A DNA stretch of 64,000 nucleotides from Anaerohabitans sp964387285 (GTDB lineage: Bacteria; Zhuqueibacterota; Zhuqueibacteria; Residuimicrobiales; Residuimicrobiaceae): positions 1 through 64,000 of the forward strand of contig CAYLWO010000013.1 in NCBI GenBank assembly GCA_964387285.1, written 5' to 3'. The notes below the pieces were generated by a model. That model ran no database searches and had not been told where the DNA came from. It saw only the letters and a program-made list of their open reading frames with translations. Positions 40,816 through 50,630 of this stretch are shown here, piece after piece (position 1 is the stretch's first letter; the number at the start of each line of letters is the position of its first letter). The position numbers and the translations under genes were made by a program.

Positions 40816-43188
40816 TTATCTGATTCGTTCAATATTTGTTCCATTACAGGCGAACACCACGGCTCCCTTTTCCGCTGTTGCTGTGATTCTTGCAGCCGAA
40901 TTCAGCCAGCGTGATACGATGAGCGGCGACGGGTGGTTGAACCGATTGCGTTCGGCAACGCTGAATACGGCATATTGGGGACTTGCCTTGCGACAAAATT
41001 CCACGCTGCTGGCCGTACTGCTGCCGTGGTGCGCAACTTTAACTATATCCGATTTCAACAGATTGCCAAACTCGAGCCATTTTTTTTCCATTGCCAATCC
41101 GGCATCGCCGGTCATTAAAAAGGAACAGCTTCCATAAACCATCTTAAACACGACCGAGCGATCATTCAAATCGGTGCAAGTCGTCAGGGAATCTTCTTTG
41201 CCGGGATTAAGGATCGAAATAAAACAATGTTTATACCCGGCTAAAGTATCGCCGCGACACAGCTGCTTTTTAGCAATATGATAAGTGCAAATCAAACTGT
41301 CAATGATATGGGTCAAAGAATCCTGATATACTATTTTAGGCACCAGAATTCGCCCAACTGAGAAATTACTGATTATATTAATTATACCACCTAAATGGTC
41401 TGCATGCGGATGCGTGATGATAATATTGTCAAGCCGCCGGATGCCTGTGCGCCTCAAATAAGGCGCCACAACTCGTTCACCATAATCAAAGCGCCCGGTA
41501 CGATCTCCCCCATCGACCAATAGAGTTCGACCATCAGGAAATTCGAACAAAGCCGCATCACCCTGACCCACATCAAAAAATGTAGCGCGCAGCAAAAGTG
41601 GATCCTGCCCAACTTTATTCCATACATACAAGTTAAGCAACAATATGATGACTACCAACACTCTTTTTCGCAGCAAAATCCGACGCCAGAAAACCAACAA
41701 CCCGATCGACGAGAAAATCACCGCCATCATTAACACAGAGGGTCGTGGAATTGAGAAATGAGACCAGGGCATCAGGCTGAAGAGATGCACCAATTTCACC
41801 AATAGGGTAATGAGGATTTCATCACAGTGCAGCAACCAGATGCCAAGAAAGGGGGCAACGACAGCTGATGCAACAGCTAAAAACCCGATTCCCATGATCA
41901 CACCGGTAAAAGGAATGATAGGAATATTCGCCAACAGGGCGATCAAGGGCAGATTATTAAAATAATAGATGACAATCGGGAGCGTGGCAATCTGTGCGCT
42001 CAATGATACCAGAAAGAGATCGATCACATAACGCATCGGTTTGTTGCGAATGTCGTGGCGGTCATACCAGGCCAGCAAAGACGGATGATATTGCTGATAT
42101 AGCAGAATCATACCCAGACAGGCAGCGAAGCTTAATTGAAATCCAGCCGTGAACAGTTGCAAAGGTTGTATGATCAAAAGTACGAGGGCAGCCACGCAAA
42201 TAGTATTTACCGGATCAGCCCGGCGCTGTAAAAGCGGCGCCAGTAAAAACAGACCGGCCATTAACGAAGCGCGTGCAACCGGCGATTGCAGCCCTGTAAG
42301 CCGGGCATAGAACCAAATAGCCAGTAAGAGCAGAAAAGTGCGCTGCCAGGGATTCACAGGCAATTTTTTCAAAAAGAAGAACAGCGCGGCAATAATAAAT
42401 CCCACATGCATGCCCGAAACCGCCAATACGTGAATCACACCTACATCGCGAAAATCCTGCTCAATCTCCTCATCCATTTCTGAGCGGTCGCCGATCAATA
42501 AACCGTACAACAATGCTGCGCCGGATTCACTCATATTGTCAAAGAGCAAACGCTGCACATGGCGTCGCAAAGGCATAAAGATGTTCTGTTCGAGACATTC
42601 ACCCTCGTTGGTCGCAATGAGCAGCGGCGCGACATCGGTAACACGCAGCACGGCATGAATATCCCGGCTGGCCAGATATTGTCGAAAATTAAAATCTCCG
42701 GGATTTCGTTCCGCCGGCGGTTGCCGCAACTGTCCCTTTAACATCAGACGGTTGCCATATGCTATCGTCAGCGAGGTATCATAGAGCTGTATATAGATCA
42801 GGCCGCAGGCAGGTTTCACGTGTTGCTTCTGCCATATGGAATCGACACGAATTACAAAAGTCTGACGCTCCATTCTCCGTTGCACGGAATTTACAACCAG
42901 CCCTTCGACAGCGACCGGATCCGGCGACAGATGCAATCGGATATCACCGGCAGCCAGATGCGTGTCCAGGTTGATGTGCAATACCGCAATAAGAAAAATC
43001 AGCATTGTTGCAGAAATGCCAAAGAACAATGGTTCTGACCTGACATGATTCCATAACGCCAGAACCAAAGCGAGGCCGGCCAGGAGTATAAGCCAGGCAG
43101 TATTGATGGACACATGTGGACCGGCAACAATTCCACAGCAAAATGGAATCAGTAATTTAAGTGCCGGTTGACTGCGGATCGGATTCAT
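40816..43188 (-). CDS. comEC: ComEC/Rec2-type DNA uptake channel
   Basis: 790 residues from the ATG at 43188, inside the 3' end of coaE (32-base overlap). It conducts single-stranded DNA across the inner membrane during natural transformation. An N-terminal part with two helices and an OB-like segment (DUF4131) leads to the competence domain (GLLIGDRSEMDEEIEQDFRDVGVIHVLAVSGMHVG, then many helices). A C-terminal metallo-beta-lactamase domain contains FFDVGQGDAALFEF, LLVDGGDRTG and ITHPHADHLGG near residue 596. The domain set is complete. No comEA or pilus genes are nearby. Confidence 0.93.
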   Translation of the reverse strand: MNPIRSQPALKLLIPFCCGIVAGPHVSINTAWLILLAGLALVLALWNHVRSEPLFFGISATMLIFLIAVLHINLDTHLAAGDIRLHLSPDPVAVEGLVVNSVQRRMERQTFVIRVDSIWQKQHVKPACGLIYIQLYDTSLTIAYGNRLMLKGQLRQPPAERNPGDFNFRQYLASRDIHAVLRVTDVAPLLIATNEGECLEQNIFMPLRRHVQRLLFDNMSESGAALLYGLLIGDRSEMDEEIEQDFRDVGVIHVLAVSGMHVGFIIAALFFFLKKLPVNPWQRTFLLLLAIWFYARLTGLQSPVARASLMAGLFLLAPLLQRRADPVNTICVAALVLLIIQPLQLFTAGFQLSFAACLGMILLYQQYHPSLLAWYDRHDIRNKPMRYVIDLFLVSLSAQIATLPIVIYYFNNLPLIALLANIPIIPFTGVIMGIGFLAVASAVVAPFLGIWLLHCDEILITLLVKLVHLFSLMPWSHFSIPRPSVLMMAVIFSSIGLLVFWRRILLRKRVLVVIILLLNLYVWNKVGQDPLLLRATFFDVGQGDAALFEFPDGRTLLVDGGDRTGRFDYGERVVAPYLRRTGIRRLDNIIITHPHADHLGGIINIISNFSVGRILVPKIVYQDSLTHIIDSLICTYHIAKKQLCRGDTLAGYKHCFISILNPGKEDSLTTCTDLNDRSVVFKMVYGSCSFLMTGDAGLAMEKKWLEFGNLLKSDIVKVAHHGSSTASSVEFCRKASPQYAVFSVAERNRFNHPSPLIVSRWLNSAARITATAEKGAVVFACNGTNIERIR

Positions 43189-43840
43189 ATTTTTTTGCAC
43201 GGCCTTTTTTTCGTTCTGCAGCTGCCAGCAATTTATCATGAACCAGATATACGCTTTTTTTCAAAGCAGTCAGATCTTTACCATTATGAATTACGAAATC
43301 TGCTCTCGATTCCTTGTATTCCGCAGGCAGTTGCGCCTGCAAGCGTGCCGTGGCCTGTTGACGGGACATGCCGTCGCGCCGGACCGCTCGTTGCACACAA
43401 ACTTGCGACGGTGCGGTCACCGTCACCACCAAATCCATTTGCCGATGCAAATCCAGTTCAAACAACAGCGCCGCATCCACGATGACATAGGGGGTGATAA
43501 GAGTCGCCTGATCTACGCTGTGCATGGCGGTTGCCACCATCGCCAGCATGGCCGGGTGGACAATATCATTAAGAGTTTTGCGCGCCTGTTCATCGCGGAA
43601 AACAAGGCGCCCCAGCTTTTTTCGTCGCAACAAACCCTGTGCGTTAAAATAGTCGGCGCCGAATGCATCCTGCAGTGCAAGGAGCACGGGTTTTGTTTCC
43701 GTGGCTGCACGTCCTGCTTGGTCTACATCGATAACGACGATGCCGAATTTTTTGTGCAAAATGTTTGATACCGTGGTCTTGCCGGCAGCAAATCCGCCGG
43801 TCAATCCGACAAACAGTCTATTTCTTCGCTCAACGGACAA
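43157..43840 (-). CDS. coaE: Dephospho-CoA kinase
   Basis: 227 residues; phosphorylates dephospho-CoA as the last CoA step. Walker A is in GLTGGFAAGKTTVSNIL, followed by IDVDQAGRAATE, LVFRDEQARKTLNDIVHPAM, VDAALLFELDLHRQMD and the basic RAVRRDGMSRQQATARLQAQ. The start appears to be TTG at 43840, overlapping the subtilase stop by 11 bases; no ATG fits before the P-loop. The C-terminus, which overlaps comEC, is an unusually charged ~20-residue extension. With panB and panC it covers part of the same pathway. Confidence 0.94.
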   Translation of the reverse strand: MSVERRNRLFVGLTGGFAAGKTTVSNILHKKFGIVVIDVDQAGRAATETKPVLLALQDAFGADYFNAQGLLRRKKLGRLVFRDEQARKTLNDIVHPAMLAMVATAMHSVDQATLITPYVIVDAALLFELDLHRQMDLVVTVTAPSQVCVQRAVRRDGMSRQQATARLQAQLPAEYKESRADFVIHNGKDLTALKKSVYLVHDKLLAAAERKKGRAKKYESDPQSTGT

Positions 43841-46800
43841 TGGCCAACTTGCCCCATTTTGTCTCTTTGGAATTGCTCACCCGATAGATATAAATGCCAG
43901 AAGCCAGTTCCCGACCCTGTTCATCGCGTCCATCCCAGAGCAGGCCGCCGTCGCCGTTGGTCTCATTCAGGATGCGCAAGGTCTTGCCGTCCAGCGTGAA
44001 TATTCTTATTTGCGCTTCCATGGTCAAATTCGCAAATGTAATGCCATCGGTATCAAGACCCTGGCGATACGGATTGGGATAGGTGTAGACATCATCGAGA
44101 TTGAATTTTGAAAATACCAATTGCACGGCATCGCCGCGGCCTTTCTGGATCGCGATGCCTGTAGCGCTTTTAATGTCATGAACGCGTATTAAATATTTTT
44201 TCCCCAGGGCGCCGAGGTTGACGCTACTGGTTAACACCAACTGCACCTGATCGCTGCGGCCGTTGACGAGTTGGACGGCGCTCGCCTGCATACCGTCACC
44301 GAGATCATAATGGGAAAGGTCAAGCAGATCGTCGGCCTGCATGGGTTCGCTAAAAGTCAGCAGCACGTTGTTTTGCTGCAGTAATACCGCCTCCGCTAAA
44401 AACGGCGCCGGTTTGGGAAAAACAACCTGAAAGCTTACTGTCTGTCCGGCACCGTCCATGGGTGTGCCGTCCAGGTCGGTCAAGCCTTGCACCGTGACCG
44501 TAAAGGTCCCTTCTTTGCTAAAGCTTTTGCTGAGAGAAAGAACCATCTCCTGACCGCTTTTGTCATAGGCACATGAAGACGGTCGGCCCAGGTCAGAGTC
44601 AAAGAGATAGTGCGTCGGATCCTTGGCTGTACTGGACAACGGCTCGCTGAAAAATAAACGCACGGCCCGCTCGGTTTCGCAACGGGCAGCGAGAAGCACG
44701 GGCTTGGCCCCTGGTCTGGCCATATACCTGGCCGAACGAATGCTTTGTGCAGGTGATTTTTCATAATCCAGGCAGTCGATCTCATACCAATAAGCCTGCC
44801 CGGTTTGCAACAGAGTGTCGATGACATTCGAAACCGTGACGGATTGGGTCAAGGAAAGATTGTTTTCATCTGTGCCGCGATAAATGCGATATTCGTCAGC
44901 TCCCGGTACAGCATACCAGGATAAAGAAATAGATCGTTCATCCAGAGGATGCACAACAATGCCCACCGGGACCGGCGGCGCTGTGGATTCTCCCACCTGG
45001 CGCCAGGGATGGGAGGTTTTGCCGTTGCTGATCCAGAATTCTTTGCGGCCGTCATGATTGGAATCGATGACAATGCCGCCCTCGCTCTGAATCGGGTCGG
45101 CATGAAAAGAGGCCTGATAGGAACCGTTGCCATCCAGTTCAACAATATAGAAATCAGGATAAACCGTAATCAGCGCCTCATCGCGACCATCGTGATCCAC
45201 ATCGCCGCTGACAACGCCGCAGGGAAACTCTTTGGTGCTTTCGTAGCCGAAGAAACGCCATTCGGCCTTAACCGCATAGCTGTTGTTGCCGGAGGTGTCA
45301 AAGAGGCGATAACACCAATGACGCGCGTCATAATTGTGTTCGCTGTTGAGCGTGGGATCCGAATGACTGCCGACGATAAATTCCTGCAAGCCGTCCCCGT
45401 CAAAATCGCCGGCAGCACTCCAGGAGATGGCGTCCAAAAGCGGCATGCGATGTTGCCAGGCGACGACAAAACCAGAGGGGCTGCGTTCGTACATCACCAA
45501 ATCGCCGTCGCTGTCGCCGAACAGAATTTCCATGCGGCCGTCACCGTCAAAATCGGCAGCCAGGCAATGAGGAACCCCGTTGTTATTTTCACCACTGGTG
45601 GGATTGGGCAATTCAGCCAGCACGGTATAGAGCGTATCGGATTGCCACTTCCAGATTTGCCACTCATCGATAAAAGGTTTCTTCCGGTTATCCTGTACGC
45701 GAATGAGCAGTTCATCCTTTTCATCGCCGTCCACATCAACCAGGGAGCCGCCCCAGTACTGCAGCGTACCGCTGCCCAACCAGCTCTTAATCGGCGTCAA
45801 ATTGATGTTGTCCAAAGCAAGGTGATCGCCCGATTTCAACTGGGCAGCGTCGCCCGTTGTCTGGTTTTCATAAAGCCAGGTAGATACGCCATAACCAACC
45901 AGCAATTCTGTTTTTTTATTGCCGTTGCTGTCGCCGATATCGCGCGGCACCAGAGAACCGGGTATGGCGGCGACCATTTTATATTCTGTGCCGGCGTATT
46001 CCCAGAGTTGGATGGAACTGCCTCCGGTCTTGGTGAATGCGCCAATGACGAGTTCCGGAATTTTGTTCTGATTGTAATCGACCTGTGCATTTAACAGATA
46101 GCCGGCAGGAATGGAAAAATCCATCGGCGTATACTGCATCCGATCCACGGGCGGCAAGGAAAGATCGACGGCATACAGTCGGCCGGCATTGTCATCCACG
46201 GTGGTCAGACCGGCGCCGTTGCGCGCCAAAATTTTCAGTTCGATTTTTCCTTCCGCCCTTTCCTGGGTAAAATTGAGTCTCGGTTCAGTCGTTCGATAGG
46301 ACAAGGGGATTTCCCGGAAAGGTTCATTAATGCCGGCCGAGCGATAAAAGACCACCCCTTCAGCAAGATCGTCGGTTTCATACTCTATCAACACCGAATG
46401 TCGGTCACCGTCCAACATCGGCAACAGCGCAACGTTGCTGATTTTCGGCGGTGTGCGATCGATGAGCACGCGCACCATCGATTCCTGCGAGGAACCATCA
46501 TCGTTTTTGACCACCAAACGCACCGTGTAGGAACTGTCTGCCGTCGGCAGGGTTTCCCAGGTTGCCAACAGACCTTCTATCACCGGTCGCGTCTGATCCA
46601 AAAGAATAGGAGACCACTTTCCCGGATTGTGACCCAAACCATAATACAGGCTGTAAGAAGTAAAAGTCGATGTCCAGGCGCTGCCTCTGATTGAAATAGG
46701 CCCTTTGCTGAATCCATCGTCAAGCCAGGGCGAAGTGATCTGCACATTCGCCTGTGCTTGAGATGCCAAAGCGGCATACACATCCAATCGGCCGGCGCCG

Positions 46801-48152
46801 TAATAGGGGTCCCATCCCTTCTCGCCCAAATCTTGTGCCGTAGCGGTGAGAATATTACGAACCACCACAGGCGTCAGATCGGCATTCTGACTTAACAACA
46901 AGGCCGCAGCTGCGGAAACATGAGGCGCGGCGAACGAGGTGCCCTGCCCCAACGAATCATAACGCGCATTTAAAGATGTTGAGAGAATCCCCTGACCCGG
47001 CGCAATCAGGTCTATGGTAGAACCGTAATTCGTAAAACTGGAAGCGTAATGATCCTCAGAGTTTGATGCGCCGACAGATATCACCGGTTCAAATCCGGAA
47101 GGATAATGTATGATATCGGATCGGGAGTTGCCGGCAGAAGCGACCAGGACCACGTTTTGCGCCGCTGCATAACGAATTACGTCATCCAGCAGACGTGTGA
47201 CAAAGGTATCGCCCCAGCTCATATTAATCACGGCCGCTTTGCATACCACCGCATAAAGTATGGCGGAAGCGACATCATCCTCTTCGCCATAGCCGTTGGC
47301 ATTCATGGCGCGCAGATTCAGCAGGCGGCAACCATAGGCGAGACCGGCCATGCCGAGACTGTTGTTAGCCGTGGCGCCGATAATTCCAGCGACAAAAGTG
47401 CCATGCCCCATTTCATCCATAGGATCGTTATCACGATCCAAATAGTCTCCGCCACTGGGATAGTTGGGTGCGTCCGTAAAATCCCAACCAGCCACATCGT
47501 CGATGAATCCGTTGTTATCATCATCCATGCCGTTCCTATCCGATTCATCGACCTGGTTATTTTTGTTCAGATCTTCACCGGGATTGATCCAGATATTGTT
47601 CACCAAATCCGGATGCGTGTAATCGATGCCCGAGTCAATGACCGCTACCAGTACATCACTGCGACCGCTTTCCAACTCCCAGGCCTTCATCGCCTGAATT
47701 TTTGTCAGAGCCCATTGGGATTTGAGCAAAGGATCGTTGGGCGCTTGATGAAGGTGAAAAACACGATTAGGTTGTGCCACCTCTATCTGTTCGAGACCGG
47801 TCAGGGATTGCATCATTCTTTCCGTGGCCACGGTATCCGCTACGATAATTTTCACCCAACGAAAAACAGGATCAATGGCACTTGCCTTTTTCAATGCAGA
47901 AGAAAAGGCAACTGTCGGCATCAGCTTTTCAATCCTTAGCGCACCATACTCATGGAGAACTGCATCGACAGCAGCTATTCCGGTCGAATTTTGCCCGATT
48001 GCAACGCTTTTTAACAAAGGTTGCGGCATATCGCTTAATCGTACAAGAATCGTTTTTTCTGCTGCCAGGACAATGTCCACGCCACGCCCCATAAACAACA
48101 AAAAAATAAAGAGAATATACACTATTTCCCGAACGCATCCACTCCACTTCAT
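43830..48152 (-). CDS. Secreted S8 subtilisin-like protease with FG-GAP propeller and sorting domain
   Basis: 1440 residues. After a hydrophobic export segment (ILFIFLLFMGRGVDIVLA) and a propeptide-like region (~30-130), the peptidase domain shows the full triad: Asp in VIDSGIDYTHPDL (~172), His in GHGTFVAGIIG (~248) and Ser in GTSFAAPHVSAAAALLL (~405). An Asp-rich calcium insert (NKNNQVDESDRNGMDDDNNG) lies between Asp and His. Then come seven FG-GAP-type motifs (~690-1047), an fn3 domain (SISLSWYAVPGADEYRIYRG), two Ig-like modules and a C-terminal YPNPYRQG/FlgD-like sorting domain. It probably acts at the cell surface, on proteins or on other exported cargo. It heads the ten-gene run and is 59 bases after GT2. 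Confidence 0.93.
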   Translation of the reverse strand: MKWSGCVREIVYILFIFLLFMGRGVDIVLAAEKTILVRLSDMPQPLLKSVAIGQNSTGIAAVDAVLHEYGALRIEKLMPTVAFSSALKKASAIDPVFRWVKIIVADTVATERMMQSLTGLEQIEVAQPNRVFHLHQAPNDPLLKSQWALTKIQAMKAWELESGRSDVLVAVIDSGIDYTHPDLVNNIWINPGEDLNKNNQVDESDRNGMDDDNNGFIDDVAGWDFTDAPNYPSGGDYLDRDNDPMDEMGHGTFVAGIIGATANNSLGMAGLAYGCRLLNLRAMNANGYGEEDDVASAILYAVVCKAAVINMSWGDTFVTRLLDDVIRYAAAQNVVLVASAGNSRSDIIHYPSGFEPVISVGASNSEDHYASSFTNYGSTIDLIAPGQGILSTSLNARYDSLGQGTSFAAPHVSAAAALLLSQNADLTPVVVRNILTATAQDLGEKGWDPYYGAGRLDVYAALASQAQANVQITSPWLDDGFSKGPISIRGSAWTSTFTSYSLYYGLGHNPGKWSPILLDQTRPVIEGLLATWETLPTADSSYTVRLVVKNDDGSSQESMVRVLIDRTPPKISNVALLPMLDGDRHSVLIEYETDDLAEGVVFYRSAGINEPFREIPLSYRTTEPRLNFTQERAEGKIELKILARNGAGLTTVDDNAGRLYAVDLSLPPVDRMQYTPMDFSIPAGYLLNAQVDYNQNKIPELVIGAFTKTGGSSIQLWEYAGTEYKMVAAIPGSLVPRDIGDSNGNKKTELLVGYGVSTWLYENQTTGDAAQLKSGDHLALDNINLTPIKSWLGSGTLQYWGGSLVDVDGDEKDELLIRVQDNRKKPFIDEWQIWKWQSDTLYTVLAELPNPTSGENNNGVPHCLAADFDGDGRMEILFGDSDGDLVMYERSPSGFVVAWQHRMPLLDAISWSAAGDFDGDGLQEFIVGSHSDPTLNSEHNYDARHWCYRLFDTSGNNSYAVKAEWRFFGYESTKEFPCGVVSGDVDHDGRDEALITVYPDFYIVELDGNGSYQASFHADPIQSEGGIVIDSNHDGRKEFWISNGKTSHPWRQVGESTAPPVPVGIVVHPLDERSISLSWYAVPGADEYRIYRGTDENNLSLTQSVTVSNVIDTLLQTGQAYWYEIDCLDYEKSPAQSIRSARYMARPGAKPVLLAARCETERAVRLFFSEPLSSTAKDPTHYLFDSDLGRPSSCAYDKSGQEMVLSLSKSFSKEGTFTVTVQGLTDLDGTPMDGAGQTVSFQVVFPKPAPFLAEAVLLQQNNVLLTFSEPMQADDLLDLSHYDLGDGMQASAVQLVNGRSDQVQLVLTSSVNLGALGKKYLIRVHDIKSATGIAIQKGRGDAVQLVFSKFNLDDVYTYPNPYRQGLDTDGITFANLTMEAQIRIFTLDGKTLRILNETNGDGGLLWDGRDEQGRELASGIYIYRVSNSKETKWGKLAIVR

Positions 48153-48211
48153 CCGACCGATCCTTTGTATCCTTGTAATGGTTAATTTTATTAATGTTAC
48201 TGTTTAAACGG

Positions 48212-49111
48212 CTATTCAGCTGCTTTAGCCAGTAAAAGACGCGGCAGCAGAATGATCAGCAGCAATAATGTTACAACTAGTATGCCAAACTTGTGTGCAA
48301 CTGTGTCCTTTTTATATTTGGCCAGGTAGGCGACAAAGGAACGATGGGAGGACACAATCATCTCTTGACGGCGCCGGCGAACACTGGCGCCCTTGGCGTG
48401 CAGCACAAAAACATCGCTGCAGAAACGAATTTTCCAACCTTTATCGATCACGCGCCGGCAAAAATCAACGTCGCTGAAAAACATAAAGAAACGTTCGTCC
48501 AGCAAACCGATTTGCTGAATGACTTCTCGCCTGATCAATTGGAATGCGCCCATCGGTTGTTCCACATCTCGGGAGGAGCCATGATCGAAATCAGCCATTT
48601 TCCAACCATGTTTTAAACCCGGTATACGGCGGGAAAGTTTCGCAGGAATCCAATCAAAAAATACATCGCGCAGCCTGGGGAAACGGCGACAGGAGGACTG
48701 AACGCTGTTGTTGGGAAAGCGCATTTGCGGAGCGATCAGGCCGATATCCGGAAAACGCTGCAATTCGGCCAATAAAACCGTCATGACATTCTGTGGCATC
48801 TGAATGTCAGGATTGAGCAGCAATAAATATTCACACTCGCCGGCCATACGGATTCCCTGATTGATGGCAGCGGTATAACCCAAATTGCTTTCATTGAACC
48901 AGAGATGCATATCTGAGGTTTTGGCCGCCTGAGAGGTCAAAAACTCGTGACTGCCGTCGGTACTATGGTTGTCAATAACGTAAAAACGGCACGGATAGTC
49001 TTGTAAGGCGGTTCGCCAGGAAGTCAAGTTTTCACGCAGGTCTTGCAAGCTGTTGTAGGCAACAACAATGACCGCAATGCGGCAAGGGTGGATTGTTGGT
49101 TTTTCAGTCAC
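48212..49111 (-). CDS. Family 2 glycosyltransferase, rhamnosyltransferase-like
   Basis: 299 residues from a GTG at 49111. The frame reaches 49168 but runs through the terminator of the upstream gene, so longer starts are rejected. The GT-A core is complete: AVIVVAYNSLQDL, YVIDNHSTDGS, NLGYTAAINQGI, LLLLNPDIQMP (DxD-type metal site), QPMGAFQLIRREV and LLDERFFMFFSDVDFCRRV. This pattern is common to WbbL-type polysaccharide rhamnosyltransferases. A C-terminal hydrophobic helix (FGILVVTLLLLIILLPRLLL) with a basic stretch before it anchors it to the membrane. A role in surface polysaccharide is inferred; no other glycan synthesis cluster is adjacent. Confidence 0.88.
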   Translation of the reverse strand: MTEKPTIHPCRIAVIVVAYNSLQDLRENLTSWRTALQDYPCRFYVIDNHSTDGSHEFLTSQAAKTSDMHLWFNESNLGYTAAINQGIRMAGECEYLLLLNPDIQMPQNVMTVLLAELQRFPDIGLIAPQMRFPNNSVQSSCRRFPRLRDVFFDWIPAKLSRRIPGLKHGWKMADFDHGSSRDVEQPMGAFQLIRREVIQQIGLLDERFFMFFSDVDFCRRVIDKGWKIRFCSDVFVLHAKGASVRRRRQEMIVSSHRSFVAYLAKYKKDTVAHKFGILVVTLLLLIILLPRLLLAKAAE

Positions 49112-49141
49112 AGTGACAGATCCGTACTGACCATATGGTAT

Positions 49142-49171
49142 AAAAAAACCCATGTGCGTAAGCAACACGGG
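49142..49171 (-). terminator. Intrinsic terminator after the TPR gene
   Basis: CCCGTGT/ACATGGG stem (7 bp, one G-T wobble), 9-base loop, followed by TTTTTTT on the minus strand, 47 bases beyond the TPR stop. It separates the uvrB-to-TPR operon from the GT2 gene. Confidence 0.85.
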
Positions 49172-49217
49172 TATAGGGCTTAACCTGGACGCCGGGAATG
49201 TTCAGCCTTTGTCCAAT

Positions 49218-50630
49218 TCAGGAATGCTCTTCCTGATTTTTTTTCTTGAGATAATCCAGTTTGGTTTTGTACCACTCATTTTCCGGATTTTTCTTGAGCA
49301 ACAGTTCGAATACGCTGATGGCTTTGGCGTATTGTCCTTGCGCTGCGTAAATTTCACCCAAAGTGGGTGTGACAAATTTCTCCTTCGGTTTTTCCGCCCG
49401 GCTCTTTGCATTAATGGGCGTTTCCGAATCATCGCCTAAAAAATCAGAGAACGATTCTTCGGACTGCTCAAAGGCAACCGGCTCCGCATCGGTCTGTAAT
49501 AACTCTGCATCGAAGGATATCTCATCCTCCGTATCCCCCATTTCGTCCAAAGTGGAAAGAAAAGAACTGAAATCTTTTTCTTCCGATTCGAACGGTTTGA
49601 GATCATCCATTTTTAATGCAAACGGATCTCGGGATTCAGCAATCTCCTGGACCGGTGTTGATGTTTTTTCCTGAGCAGTGTTTTTTTTCGACGCCGGTTC
49701 CGGCGTCGGATTCACCGCCGGTGGAACGGGGGCTGTTTGTTTACGCTCTTCTTTAAAGAATTGGTCCGTCAAACGATCCGCAGGCGTCGACTTGGGCGGC
49801 GGCAACACCGGTTCCGGTTTTGCTGCCACCGGTGCAGAAGCCGGCCGCAAGGGTTGCTCTACCCTGCCGGCTCTTTCGATGATGGTGCGCGTCTCGTTTT
49901 CCGCTTGTTCTTCTTCAACCATGCGTGGGCTGAAGAGATCGTCCAATATTTCTGAAAAGCGCGCCTCTTCCTTTTCAAAATCATCGGTAGGAAGATCGCT
50001 CAAGAGGTCTTCCTCAATCTCTGGCGAAGGCGTGAGCGTTGCCGGCGGTATGGTCGGCGGCGGCGTGATCGGTTCTTCATAGAGTTCTTCAGAAATGTTC
50101 AACGAATCTATGGGATAATCGCCCATGATGGAATCCATATCCAGGAGATCAGCTTTCGCGTCCGTTTGGGTCGTCACCGGCGCCAGCGTCGGTTGCTTGG
50201 GCGGCGGCGCAACAGGTTTGACTTGTTTAACCTCTTCGATGTTAGCCTCTTCCAAGAGCGGAAAGAGCGGATCGATTTCATGTATCTTGCGTAAACTGGA
50301 GTGGCTCGACTGGGTCCAGCCGATTTCAGCCATTAAATCACTGTATAATTTATGCGCTTTAAGAAAAGAGGGCTCTAAACTGATAACGCGTTTTAATCGG
50401 CGTTCCGCCTCATCGTATTGTTTTCGGGCAAAAAAACATTTTGCCAGCACATAATAGGCACTGGAATAATTTGGGTGATGGCGCAGACCGTTTTGACATA
50501 TATCGATTGCTTTTTCGATCTCTTGTAAGGATAAATATCGATCTGCCAGGCGGGCAAAAAGCATAGATGACGGATTGTGTAAAAGATGTTCGTTCAGTTT
50601 TCTGATATCTGTCTTGTATGTTTCTTGCAT
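49218..50630 (-). CDS. Cytoplasmic TPR protein with long Pro/Glu-rich linker
   Basis: 470 residues without a signal peptide. The N-terminal ~115 contain three TPR units (SSMLFARLADRYLSLQEIEKAIDIC, SSAYYVLAKCFFARKQYDEAERRL, SFLKAHKLYSDLMAEIG). A ~270-residue low-complexity linker rich in Pro, Glu, Asp and Ser follows, with no domain recognised, then a final TPR (TPTLGEIYAAQGQYAKAISVFELLLKKNPENEWYKTKLDYL). It probably assembles other proteins. It comes 215 bases after lptE and is closed by a terminator. Such TPR-plus-linker proteins often sit beside lptE in related genomes, as far as I recall. Function unknown. Confidence 0.8.
   Translation of the reverse strand: MQETYKTDIRKLNEHLLHNPSSMLFARLADRYLSLQEIEKAIDICQNGLRHHPNYSSAYYVLAKCFFARKQYDEAERRLKRVISLEPSFLKAHKLYSDLMAEIGWTQSSHSSLRKIHEIDPLFPLLEEANIEEVKQVKPVAPPPKQPTLAPVTTQTDAKADLLDMDSIMGDYPIDSLNISEELYEEPITPPPTIPPATLTPSPEIEEDLLSDLPTDDFEKEEARFSEILDDLFSPRMVEEEQAENETRTIIERAGRVEQPLRPASAPVAAKPEPVLPPPKSTPADRLTDQFFKEERKQTAPVPPAVNPTPEPASKKNTAQEKTSTPVQEIAESRDPFALKMDDLKPFESEEKDFSSFLSTLDEMGDTEDEISFDAELLQTDAEPVAFEQSEESFSDFLGDDSETPINAKSRAEKPKEKFVTPTLGEIYAAQGQYAKAISVFELLLKKNPENEWYKTKLDYLKKKNQEEHS

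Noticed and set aside
44949..46094. 381-codon open frame on the plus strand opposite the subtilase gene
   Set aside because: It is antisense to a gene with full protease, propeller and sorting domains. No ribosome site and a composition typical of a mirrored frame.
47106..47939. 277-codon plus-strand frame opposite the subtilase catalytic domain
   Set aside because: Antisense shadow of the conserved His/Ser region of the protease; no recognisable domain.
49112..49168. Upstream start of the GT2 gene
   Set aside because: Those codons lie in the terminator hairpin of the TPR gene, so the GTG at 49111 is more likely.
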